6,238 bases of DNA from JAGLSB01 sp023135955 (GTDB lineage: Bacteria > Bacteroidota > Bacteroidia > Bacteroidales > GCA-2748055): the NCBI GenBank assembly GCA_030673645.1, contig DAOVIO010000209.1:1-6238 (forward strand). Reading direction: 5' to 3'. Within the stretch, counting starts at the first letter, position 1; the number at the start of each line of letters is the position of its first letter. Position numbers and translations under genes: made by a program. Below are positions 1 through 5,989 of the stretch, piece by piece. Below the pieces are notes generated by a model. It was not told the origin of the DNA. It made no database searches and saw nothing but the letters and a program-made list of their open reading frames with translations.

Positions 1-1
1 A

Positions 2-181
2 GAGGAGGAAAATATCACCCGGTATTTACTGGAGATATTCTGGGAGATTGTTAACGGGATCGGTGAGATACTGAAAGTAGACTGTTGGGAACTGTTCGAA
101 GAAATAATAAGGGACAATCAAAAGGCAGAGGAGATTATTAGGATATTTTCACCGGTGTTTGAGAAAAAGTTGACTGCATAG
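2..181 (+). CDS. 3' end of an unrecognised protein (partial)
   Basis: An open frame enters from the left edge and runs 59 codons to a TAG at 179-181. The fragment reads roughly EEENITRYLLEIFWEIV... and ends ...SPVFEKKLTA. It is rich in Glu, Lys and Ile with regularly spaced hydrophobic residues, which suggests amphipathic helices, and it has no membrane segment or Cys/His metal motif. Its codons are visibly richer in G and C than the AT-rich spacer that follows, which supports real coding. I do not recognise the family. Only the C-terminus is present, so function cannot be assigned. It could be the tail of a cytoplasmic protein or a remnant. No T-tract hairpin terminator is visible directly after the stop. 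Confidence 0.55.
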   Translation, partial: EEENITRYLLEIFWEIVNGIGEILKVDCWELFEEIIRDNQKAEEIIRIFSPVFEKKLTA

Positions 182-543
182 AATGTTGCCGTCTTTGCAA
201 TGCGCTGTATAACAAAGGTTTAGTATACATATTAGAGTGAAAATGAAAATCTTAACGTATTGATATATAATATTTTAGAAACAAGGAAACTTAAGTAACT
301 TATTAGAGTGCTTAGAAAACTTTATGTAAATGCCTATATTCATATTTTGCATTTATCTTCAAATTTAATCAAAAATAGTTGAAGGGATCATGCACTAATT
401 TTGGATTGGGATGTTTCATTTTCTATATATGTTCTGTTTTCAGGATTTTTTTCAAAATGTCCTCTAAAAGTATTTATTTTATAGATGTAAATTTTGAATT
501 CTGTTGTTGCATTTATACATTTGGTTGCAATAAATCTCTTAAC
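182..543. other. AT-rich spacer without a credible gene
   Basis: No convincing gene is seen in this 362-bp stretch. It is AT-rich and interrupted by stops. The longer open frames, a 60-codon plus-strand frame from 379 and a minus-strand frame spanning 388-711, have compositions atypical of proteins. Both run through the hairpin repeats at 544-591, and the minus frame also runs into the transposase start. A 10-bp direct repeat TATTAGAGTG occurs at 230-239 and 301-310, but it is too short to interpret. No tRNA-like or terminator-like structure was seen. Confidence 0.6.
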
Positions 544-622
544 ATGCCACGAAGTGGCTAAATCTAAATAACCGTGGGTGAAACCCACGGTAAAAAGAAG
601 TTTTATCCAGCCCGAAGGGTTG
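544..622 (+). repeat. Left REP-like cluster of three hairpins
   Basis: Three palindromes lie in series, all with a GAA loop when read on the plus strand. Hairpin a is GCCAC-GAA-GTGGC at 546-558. Hairpin b has a 9-bp perfect stem at 571-591 (ACCGTGGGT, loop GAA). Hairpin c is CAGCCC-GAA-GGGTTG at 608-622, with one G-T wobble pair. The linker between a and b contains a tandem CTAAATCTAAAT (558-569). The cluster precedes the transposase start at 642 and is matched by an inverted copy after the gene. The likely role is as the DNA site bound and cut by the encoded transposase; this is inferred from the family. Confidence 0.82.
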
Positions 623-641
623 AACTTTAACACATTAAAAT

Positions 642-1088
642 ATGTCAAGTTATCGTCAAATACTATATCATATCGTTTTTCGCACAAAAAGCAGTAAGAA
701 AACGCTGACACAAGAGTATGTTAAAGAGTTGTATGCATATATTTTGGGGACGATTAAAAACAAAAATGGCTTTCTTTATAGAATAAATGGAATTGAAGAT
801 CATATTCATATTTTATGTGATTTGCACCCAAATATTGCTTTGGCATATTTTGTGAGGGACATAAAAACATCATCATCCATATGGCTAAAACAATCTGGGA
901 AATTCTCAAATTTTGAAGGTTGGGCTGATGGATATGCAGCCTTAACTTATGCATGGAAGGATAAGGAAATGATTGTTAACTATATTATAAATCAAAAGGA
1001 ACATCATAAAAATGAATCTTTTGAAGATGAATTAAGAAGATTACTTAGAGAACACGGTGTCGACGTAAATGAAAGCTATTTCCCATAG
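642..1088 (+). CDS. tnpA: Y1/HUH transposase, IS200/IS605 superfamily (REP-associated type)
   Basis: This 148-aa protein is a full-length single-domain Y1 transposase (Y1_Tnp type). Such enzymes cut and rejoin single-stranded DNA at hairpin sites through a 5'-phosphotyrosine intermediate. The N-terminus (SYRQILYHIVFRTK) matches the family's first strand. The HUH metal motif is D53-H54-I55-H56. The predicted nucleophile is Y114 in NYIINQKEHH, with Q118 four residues later as in the Y-x3-Q arrangement of IS608 TnpA. The gene appears intact, with no frameshift. The ATG at 642 follows an A/T-rich leader without a Shine-Dalgarno sequence, normal for this phylum. The flanking inverted hairpin clusters favour a domesticated or semi-domesticated RAYT over a classical IS200 transposase. 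I infer activity only from the intact motifs. Confidence 0.93.
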   Translation: MSSYRQILYHIVFRTKSSKKTLTQEYVKELYAYILGTIKNKNGFLYRINGIEDHIHILCDLHPNIALAYFVRDIKTSSSIWLKQSGKFSNFEGWADGYAALTYAWKDKEMIVNYIINQKEHHKNESFEDELRRLLREHGVDVNESYFP

Positions 1089-1098
1089 TAATGGTATT

Positions 1099-1183
1099 CA
1101 ACCCTTTCAGGGCTGTTGTTGCTGGTAGTAACTTTCCGTGGGCTGTCGCCCACGGTTATTTAGATTTAGCCACTTCGTGGCAT
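1099..1183 (-). repeat. Right REP-like cluster of three hairpins (inverted copy)
   Basis: This is the mirror image of the left cluster. Hairpin c' (1099-1115) reads CAGCCCT-GAA-AGGGTTG on the minus strand. Hairpin b' (1136-1155) has a perfect 8-bp stem CCGTGGGC with a four-base loop (GACA on the minus strand). Hairpin a' (1169-1181) is GCCAC-GAA-GTGGC on the minus strand. The 13-bp linker between b' and a' is identical to that on the left. Compared with the left copy, the stems differ by paired changes that keep base pairing. The wobble pair of c' forms only on the minus strand (A-C on the plus strand, G-T on the minus), so folding polarity is opposite to the left end. Confidence 0.8.
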
Positions 1184-1394
1184 ATTGGAAGAAGTTCCAA
1201 ATTTTACGAAGGTGTGAAAGTTTAATCCTAAATACTTACAACCTATTTTACCATGAGGCTATTAAATTTACCCACTTAGCTGCATCTACTCTTATTATTA
1301 ATCTTTCCTGCATCAGTGTAATTAATCCCAATTTTTTTCGTTCTATGCCTGCCTGCAGTTTATATATTAAATATTACATTTGCAATGCAAAAAA
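1184..1394. other. Spacer between the mobile element and the lipoprotein gene
   Basis: No gene is supported in these 211 bp. A plus-strand open frame of 86 codons (1138-1398) starts inside the right hairpin cluster and has an improbable composition. A short inverted repeat TTGGAA-gaag-TTCCAA lies at 1185-1200, immediately outside the element. A match to the Bacteroidota -7 box, TACATTTG, lies at 1375-1382, but it ends only 12 bp before the lipoprotein ATG. It would therefore give an almost leaderless transcript, and no clear -33 TTTG is placed for it. Confidence 0.5.
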
Positions 1395-2831
1395 ATGAAA
1401 TCAATTAGCTACATATTGCTGTTTTTTACTCTCGTGGTTTTAATATTTTCTTGTGAAAGGGAAAGGTTTATTACCGATTCTGATGCAAGTATCAGTTTTT
1501 CAATAGATACCCTTTATTTTGATACTGTTTTTACTTCCTTAGGAACAGCTACTCGTAGTTTTACCATTCATAATCCACATAAAGATTTTATAAGTATTTC
1601 AGAGTTAAGCCTGGCAAAAGCTGAGAATTCAGTTTTTCGTATAAATGTTGACGGTGTTCCCGGTGTATTTTTTCATGATATAGATATTGCTCCCGGTGAT
1701 AGTTTGTATGTCTTTGTTGATGCTACTCTGGATCCAAATAATAGTGATGAAATTCTTCTGCAGCAAGATTCGATTGTGACAATCACTAATGGGAAAGTTC
1801 AGGATATTGATTTGGTTGCTTGGGGGCAGGATGTTCATTTATTAAGGGCTTATACAGTGCCTAATGATACAACATGGGTAAATGATAAGCCATATCTAAT
1901 AATTGATTATTTACTGGTCGATAGTTCAGCTGCTCTAACTATGGATCCCGGTGTTAGAGTATATCTCCATCGTGATGCTATTTTTGCTATTCAAGGGAAT
2001 CTTGTTGCTAATGGAACATTGGAAGAACCTATATCTTTTCAAGGTGATAGATTGGAAGAATTTTATGATGATTTTCCGGGACAGTGGGGTGGAATTGTAT
2101 TTGTTGGGAGTAGTCAGGATAATTTAATGAATTATGTGGAAATAAAAGGAGCAACATTTGGTATAAATATTATTTCTACATTTATTGAAAGTCCTAAACT
2201 TTCGTTTCACAATTCAATTATTAAACATATCAGTTCAACTGGTATTATTGCAAATGGATCATCAGTTGATGCACATAACTCTTTGATTGTAAACTGCGGC
2301 TCTGGTTCTATTGCCCTCTTTGGGGGAAATCATAATTTTAATCATTGCACTATTGCTAACAGTTGGGGTTGGTTACCTCCTCGTTCCAATCCTTCAGTTG
2401 TTCTTACCAACTATTATATTGAAGAAGATGATAAAGGGGAAAAGCAGATGATTATTAAAGATTTGGAAAAAGCTTATTTTGGGAACTCTATCATTTGGGG
2501 TAACCATTCAAATGAATTATTTATTGACGACTCTATGGATATAGATCAAAATCCCAATGGTGGTTTATTAAATTATCATTTTGAGAATTGCGTCGGAAAA
2601 TTTGATCCAGTTGAAGATTCACTAATGCTTGATAATTTCCCCGGACTTATACAAGAAGATCCATTATTCATTTCGTGGGACGAATACGATTTTAAGCTCG
2701 ATACTTTATCGCCTGCTAAAGATGCAGGAAATATTGACATTGGACTCCTTTATCCCTTGGATTTAAACGGAAACTCAAGGACATCTGATTCAGGTCCTGA
2801 TATCGGTGCTTACGAAAGAATCGAAGATTAA
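1395..2831 (+). CDS. Exported right-handed beta-helix lipoprotein
   Basis: From the ATG at 1395 the protein has 478 aa. Residues 1-20 form a lipoprotein signal peptide: MKSIS, then a hydrophobic stretch, then lipobox L-I-F-S-C with lipidated Cys20. An upstream in-frame TTG at 1380 would only add residues before this signal, so the ATG is preferred. Residues about 33-150 (SISFSIDTLYFDTVF..., then ...SFTIHNPH...) resemble the Ig-like/DUF1573-like beta domains common in Bacteroidota surface proteins. Residues about 180-400 contain G- and N-rich beta-helix rungs, including PGQWGGIVF, MNYVEIKGATFGI and SIIWGN. The C-terminus (SPAKDAGN..., ...GPDIGAYER) matches the 'choice-of-anchor Q' style ending of beta-helix proteins. 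No catalytic residues could be identified, so a structural, adhesive or polysaccharide-binding role is possible. The acidic residue after Cys20 is compatible with outer-membrane or surface sorting. It is followed after 46 bp by another exported protein on the same strand, probably co-transcribed. Confidence 0.88.
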   Translation: MKSISYILLFFTLVVLIFSCERERFITDSDASISFSIDTLYFDTVFTSLGTATRSFTIHNPHKDFISISELSLAKAENSVFRINVDGVPGVFFHDIDIAPGDSLYVFVDATLDPNNSDEILLQQDSIVTITNGKVQDIDLVAWGQDVHLLRAYTVPNDTTWVNDKPYLIIDYLLVDSSAALTMDPGVRVYLHRDAIFAIQGNLVANGTLEEPISFQGDRLEEFYDDFPGQWGGIVFVGSSQDNLMNYVEIKGATFGINIISTFIESPKLSFHNSIIKHISSTGIIANGSSVDAHNSLIVNCGSGSIALFGGNHNFNHCTIANSWGWLPPRSNPSVVLTNYYIEEDDKGEKQMIIKDLEKAYFGNSIIWGNHSNELFIDDSMDIDQNPNGGLLNYHFENCVGKFDPVEDSLMLDNFPGLIQEDPLFISWDEYDFKLDTLSPAKDAGNIDIGLLYPLDLNGNSRTSDSGPDIGAYERIED

Positions 2832-2859
2832 GCGTTTTTTTTACGTTTTTTACATTAAG

Positions 2860-2877
2860 GGTAAAGAAGTCTTTACC
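2860..2877 (+). promoter_or_regulatory. Perfect hairpin abutting the EEP start codon
   Basis: GGTAAAG-aagt-CTTTACC forms a 7-bp perfect stem with a 4-base loop. Its last base is directly followed by the ATG at 2878. It lies in the 46-bp gap after the lipoprotein stop, downstream of two T-runs (T8 at 2835-2842 and T6 at 2846-2851). Because the T-runs precede it, it is not shaped like an intrinsic terminator for the upstream gene. In mRNA it would occupy the ribosome's landing site and could lower translation unless ribosomes arriving from the upstream gene melt it. It could equally be a protein-binding palindrome. The regulatory role is inference. Confidence 0.4.
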
Positions 2878-3885
2878 ATGAAAATTTATTATGTTGTACT
2901 TTTGCTAAGTACATTCCTTAGCTTCTCATCATCAGATCTTATTGCACAAGATAGCTTGCAGATATTATTCTGGAATGTTGAAAATTTATTTTATCCAGAA
3001 GATGATTCTCTGACTAATGATGAGGAATTTACACCCGATGGGGTTAGATACTGGTCTTTTTATCGCTATTGGAAAAAGATTCATATTCTATGGAAGACAA
3101 TTCTTTCTGCCGGATATGATGATCCACCCGGAATTATAGGACTGTGCGAGATTGAAAACAGGAAAGTATTGGAGGATTTGTTTATATATTCTCCTCTTCG
3201 GAAGTTTAATTATCAGATTATTCATAATGATTCACCAGATTCAAGAGGAATTGATGTTGCATTGATAGTCAGAGCTAATTTATTCGATACAATTTATTCG
3301 GAATTTATAAGGGCAGATTTTCAGGAGTTAAATGGCAGACCCACTCGTGAAATATTGCATACAACCATAAAAAATAAAGGTTATAGCTTACATCTTTTTG
3401 TAAATCACTGGCCTTCGAAATATGGAGGGACTGGTTATACTGATATCTTAAGAATTAGATGTGCAGAATTGCTGTTATCCAATATTTGTTCTGTTCAAAA
3501 TACAGAACAGGAGGCCTTTATAATTTGCATGGGCGATTTTAATGATATCCCTGAGTCCAGAGCCATACAATTGTTAATTTCTGATGATAGAGCAGAATCT
3601 GCTTTGCATTTGTTAGAATATGAATCCGGAAATATCGAAGGTAGTATAAAATACCAGGGAAGATGGGAGGCCATTGATCATTTTCTTGTAAACAATCAAT
3701 TACTAAATAAAGAAGGTAGTTTTGTATTGGCCTCTAAAAAGACTAAGATTTATTCTCCGGCATTTTTATTTGAAACAGACGAAAAGTATGGTGGCCAAAA
3801 ACCGTATCGAAGCTACTTAGGCTATAAGTTTAATGGTGGGATTAGTGATCATTTACCAGTGATGGTTGATGTGTTGGTGCGGTAG
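2878..3885 (+). CDS. Secreted endonuclease/exonuclease/phosphatase (EEP) family protein
   Basis: The protein has 335 aa from the ATG at 2878. That start gives a clean N-terminal signal peptide (MKIYYVVLLLSTFLSFSSSDLIAQ, cleavage likely after the AQ). An earlier in-frame ATG at 2806 overlaps the lipoprotein gene and would bury the signal behind basic residues. EEP-fold motifs appear in order: N33 in FWNVENLF, metal ligand E91 in LCEIEN, DSRGIDVALI at 121-130, H177 in VNHWPSKYGG, D220 and N222 in MGDFND, and D324-H325 in SDHLPVMVDV. All catalytic positions expected for the DNase I/Mg2+-dependent phosphodiesterase fold are present. It should therefore hydrolyse phosphodiesters or phosphomonoesters outside the cytoplasm (periplasm or secreted). 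Nucleic acid, nucleotide or phospholipid substrates cannot be told apart from sequence. It probably forms an operon with the preceding lipoprotein gene. Confidence 0.92.
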   Translation: MKIYYVVLLLSTFLSFSSSDLIAQDSLQILFWNVENLFYPEDDSLTNDEEFTPDGVRYWSFYRYWKKIHILWKTILSAGYDDPPGIIGLCEIENRKVLEDLFIYSPLRKFNYQIIHNDSPDSRGIDVALIVRANLFDTIYSEFIRADFQELNGRPTREILHTTIKNKGYSLHLFVNHWPSKYGGTGYTDILRIRCAELLLSNICSVQNTEQEAFIICMGDFNDIPESRAIQLLISDDRAESALHLLEYESGNIEGSIKYQGRWEAIDHFLVNNQLLNKEGSFVLASKKTKIYSPAFLFETDEKYGGQKPYRSYLGYKFNGGISDHLPVMVDVLVR

Positions 3886-3929
3886 TGTTGGGTTCCTCCA
3901 CTTCGACTTCGCAGTGGCCGAGAGACAAT

Positions 3930-3965
3930 GGCTTAGAGTCAATGGTTGTAGGTCATTGAGAAGCC
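3930..3965. repeat. Nested inverted repeat at a convergent gene junction
   Basis: In the 101-bp gap between the convergent EEP and CCA-enzyme genes, GGCTT (3930-3934) pairs with AAGCC (3961-3965). Inside it TCAATG (3939-3944) pairs with CATTGA (3954-3959), leaving a 9-base loop and an asymmetric internal bulge. A weaker CCACT/AGTGG palindrome lies nearby at 3899-3918 around CTTCGACTTCGC. There is no T-run, so this is not a canonical intrinsic terminator, but it could act as a bidirectional transcript end or be a dispersed palindromic repeat. Only one copy is visible in the window. Confidence 0.4.
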
Positions 3966-3986
3966 GAAATGAACTGCAATTATAGA

Positions 3987-5384
3987 TCAACCCAATCCCC
4001 TCTCTTTCCCAAGTTTCAACATAAACTCCCAGGCAGCTTCTCTTTCATTGGGGATTTCTCCGCTGAGGATAGCTTCCTTTATGGCATCTTTGATTTCGCC
4101 CACTACAGGACCGGCAGTAAGTTGGAATGTTTTAATAATCTCATCACCTCTAACCGGTGGTTGGAAGTTTCGAATAGAATCTTTTTCTTCAATTTCCTTT
4201 ATTTTTTCCCGTACATGCTTGAAATTATTCAGGTATTTTTTAACCTTCAGGTCATTCTTGGATGTAATATCGGCTTCACAAAGCAGCATTAGGTCGTCAA
4301 TATCATCTCCTGCTTCGAAAATCATTCTTCTAATGGCTGAGTCGCTTACAATATCTTGTACAAGTGCTATAGGTCTCAAATGAAGGAGGACAAGCTTTTG
4401 GACAAACTTCATTTTCTCATTCAAGGGAAGTTTTAATTTTTTAAATATGTTGTAAACCATTTTGGATCCAACAAAATCGTGACCATGAAATGTCCATCCG
4501 GTTTCCGGATCATACTTTTTGGTAACAGGTTTTCCAATGTCGTGAAGTATTGCAGCCCATCTTAGCCACAGATCATCTGTTTTTACTGACAATTTGTCAA
4601 GAACTTCGAGAGTATGGTAAAAATTATCTTTATGTTTTTTCCCATCTACTGATTCAATACCTTTCAGGTTTTGGAATTCAGGAAAGAAAATCTGCAAAAG
4701 CCCTGTACTCTCTAACATTTTAATTCCACGGGAGGGTTTTTTTGTGAGAATTATTTTATTCAATTCATCAGAAATCCGTTCATTTGAAATGATTTTTAGT
4801 CTTTCCCGATTATTATGGATTGATTTATAAGAATTTTCCTCAATCTCAAAATTCAGTCGTGTAGCAAACCTAATTGCTCTTAACATACGCAAAGGGTCGT
4901 CTGAAAAGGTTTTGTCAGGATCAAGAGGGGTTTTTATAATCCTGTCATCCAGATCTTTAAGTCCGTTAAATGGATCTATTAACTTGCCAAAATTATTTTT
5001 GTTAAGAGAGAGAGCCATTGCATTAATAGTGAAATCCCGTCTATCCTGATCATCCTTTAAACTTCCGTCCTCTACAATAGGCTTGCGGGAATTTCTACTG
5101 TAAGATTCTTTTCTTGCGCCAACGAATTCAAATTCAATGCCCTTATATTTAAACATGGCCGTGCCGAAATTCTTAAAATAGTTAACTTTAATGTTGCCTA
5201 GTCTGGATGCTAGTTTTCTGGCAAAATCGATTCCACTTCCTTCAACAACAATGTCGATATCTTTGCCAGGATTATCTAATAAACAATCGCGAACAAAACC
5301 ACCAATCACATAAATTCTAATACCTTGTTCTTCTGCAAACTCAGATAATTGGTTGAAAATAGTATCATTCAGACATCTCTTCAT
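3987..5384 (-). CDS. cca: CCA tRNA nucleotidyltransferase with HD domain (class II)
   Basis: The protein has 465 aa from the ATG at 5384. It adds or repairs the 3'-terminal CCA of tRNAs in the cytoplasm using CTP and ATP. Class II nucleotidyltransferase motifs appear in order: VIGGFVRDCLL (26-36), the metal-binding D42-I-D44, RRDFTINAMA (115-124) and DPLRMLRAIRFATRLNF (163-179). The C-terminal HD phosphohydrolase-like domain shows H257 (YHTLEV), H281-D282 (HDIGKP) and further His at 300, 302 and 335. An upstream in-frame TTG at 5420 would add 12 residues, but it coincides with a -7 promoter match, so the ATG is chosen. Close relatives include poly(A) polymerase and A-adding enzymes; CCA addition is favoured because this HD architecture is standard in the phylum. 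The gene diverges from the thioredoxin gene and converges on the EEP gene, so it is probably transcribed alone. Confidence 0.93.
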   Translation of the reverse strand: MKRCLNDTIFNQLSEFAEEQGIRIYVIGGFVRDCLLDNPGKDIDIVVEGSGIDFARKLASRLGNIKVNYFKNFGTAMFKYKGIEFEFVGARKESYSRNSRKPIVEDGSLKDDQDRRDFTINAMALSLNKNNFGKLIDPFNGLKDLDDRIIKTPLDPDKTFSDDPLRMLRAIRFATRLNFEIEENSYKSIHNNRERLKIISNERISDELNKIILTKKPSRGIKMLESTGLLQIFFPEFQNLKGIESVDGKKHKDNFYHTLEVLDKLSVKTDDLWLRWAAILHDIGKPVTKKYDPETGWTFHGHDFVGSKMVYNIFKKLKLPLNEKMKFVQKLVLLHLRPIALVQDIVSDSAIRRMIFEAGDDIDDLMLLCEADITSKNDLKVKKYLNNFKHVREKIKEIEEKDSIRNFQPPVRGDEIIKTFQLTAGPVVGEIKDAIKEAILSGEIPNEREAAWEFMLKLGKERGLG

Positions 5385-5417
5385 ATGTATATATGACAAA
5401 ACATGATTAATTAATGA

Positions 5418-5425
5418 CAAAATTA
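5418..5425 (-). promoter_or_regulatory. Putative -7 promoter box for the CCA enzyme gene
   Basis: On the minus strand the sequence reads TAATTTTG, an exact match to the Bacteroidota -7 consensus TAnnTTTG. It ends 33 bp before the ATG at 5384, leaving a leader of roughly 25-30 nt. The -33 region (about 5445-5452) is T-rich (GTTTTAAT) but lacks a perfect TTTG. The position supports the internal ATG over the upstream TTG as start codon. AT-rich DNA gives chance matches, so confidence is moderate. Confidence 0.4.
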
Positions 5426-5538
5426 CAATTATTTAGAAAGAATCTATTAAAACAGTCATTAAAAGGACATGGTATGAAAATTGTCTAGCAAAGGTCATAA
5501 TATAAAATTAGAAATACTTTTAACTTAATAATAAAATA

Positions 5539-5895
5539 ATGATTGAACATTTAACAGCAGAAACATTTAAAACAAAGGTTTTTAACTATGCTGATAACAA
5601 AGATTGGAAATATGAGGGTGATATTCCTTGTATGATTGATTTTTATGCTGACTGGTGTCAGCCATGCAAAATGGTTGCTCCAGTATTAGAAGAACTACAA
5701 AAGGATTATGATGGTAAATTAGTAATCTATAAAGTAGATACTGAAAGTGAAAAGGAACTTGCTGGACTGTTTGGAATTCAGAGTATACCTTCCCTTCTAT
5801 TTGTTCCTAAAGATGCACAACCTCAAATGGCAATGGGAGCTCTTCCAAAAGAGACTTTCGAGAAAGCCATTAAAGATGTTCTAAAAGTAGATTAG
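5539..5895 (+). CDS. trxA: Thioredoxin with CQPC active site
   Basis: This 118-aa protein has full thioredoxin length and no signal peptide, so it is predicted to be a cytoplasmic dithiol-disulfide oxidoreductase. The active site is W39-C40-Q41-P42-C43-K44 in MIDFYADWCQPCKM. The cis-proline is P84 in GIQSIPSLLFVP. The ...MAMGALPKETFEKAI... tail is typical of Bacteroidota thioredoxins. The usual Gly between the first Cys and Pro is Gln here, which could shift redox potential or partner preference. An extra Cys31 lies just before the central strand. The ATG at 5539 follows an AATAATAAAATA leader with no Shine-Dalgarno sequence, as usual in this phylum. A near match to the -7 box, TACTTTTA, lies at 5515-5522. 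The gene is followed by a strong terminator and is probably monocistronic. Confidence 0.94.
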   Translation: MIEHLTAETFKTKVFNYADNKDWKYEGDIPCMIDFYADWCQPCKMVAPVLEELQKDYDGKLVIYKVDTESEKELAGLFGIQSIPSLLFVPKDAQPQMAMGALPKETFEKAIKDVLKVD

Positions 5896-5915
5896 TACAT
5901 TTTAATGATAATAAG

Positions 5916-5945
5916 AACCGTTTCCGTTTGGGAACGGTTTTTTTT
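5916..5945 (+). terminator. Intrinsic terminator after thioredoxin
   Basis: AACCGTTTCC (5916-5925), loop GTTT, and GGGAACGGTT (5930-5939) form a 10-bp stem with a single T-G wobble. It runs into eight consecutive Ts (5938-5945). It begins 20 bp after the thioredoxin stop codon and has all the features of a Rho-independent terminator for plus-strand transcripts. Confidence 0.93.
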
Positions 5946-5989
5946 ATTTATACAGTTTATAAGTTTCAGGAGTTTCAGGTTTGAATAAC

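Larger units (their letters stand above)
544..1183 (+). mobile_element. IS200/IS605-like, REP-associated (RAYT) element with inverted hairpin ends
   Basis: This 640-bp unit consists of a single Y1 transposase gene between two mirror-image hairpin clusters. The terminal 35 bp on the left (544-578) are a perfect inverted copy of those on the right (1149-1183), and pairing of the ends stops exactly at these limits. Classical IS200/IS605 elements have no terminal inverted repeats and carry subterminal hairpins on one strand. Inverted palindromic repeats around a lone Y1 gene are instead characteristic of REP-associated tyrosine transposases and REPIN-type elements. No accessory tnpB/IscB gene is present. 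No target-site duplication is apparent, as expected for this superfamily. The exact cleavage sites cannot be set from one copy, so the limits given are those of the inverted repeat. Confidence 0.82.

Noticed and set aside
230..310. TATTAGAGTG direct repeats at 230-239 and 301-310 as attachment or iteron sites
   Set aside because: There are only two 10-bp copies in AT-rich DNA with no further copies or associated gene, which is compatible with chance.
379..561. Plus-strand open frame of 60 codons
   Set aside because: It is very rich in Phe, Cys and Ile as expected from random AT-rich DNA, and it ends inside a hairpin repeat. No start context or family resemblance was seen.
388..711. Minus-strand open frame of 107 codons
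   Set aside because: It crosses the left hairpin cluster and overlaps the first codons of the well-supported transposase. The translation is the by-product of the palindromes and has no recognisable domain.
1375..1382. TACATTTG as a promoter for the lipoprotein gene
   Set aside because: It matches TAnnTTTG exactly, but it ends only 12 bp before the ATG and lacks a clear -33 element. It would leave a leader of only a few bases, so it was not listed as a promoter.
1138..1398. Plus-strand open frame of 86 codons
   Set aside because: It starts inside the right hairpin b' and runs through AT-rich spacer into the lipoprotein start. The composition does not look protein-like.
3969..4383. Two plus-strand open frames opposite the CCA enzyme gene
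   Set aside because: They are antisense shadows of the strongly supported CCA nucleotidyltransferase and show no domain of their own.
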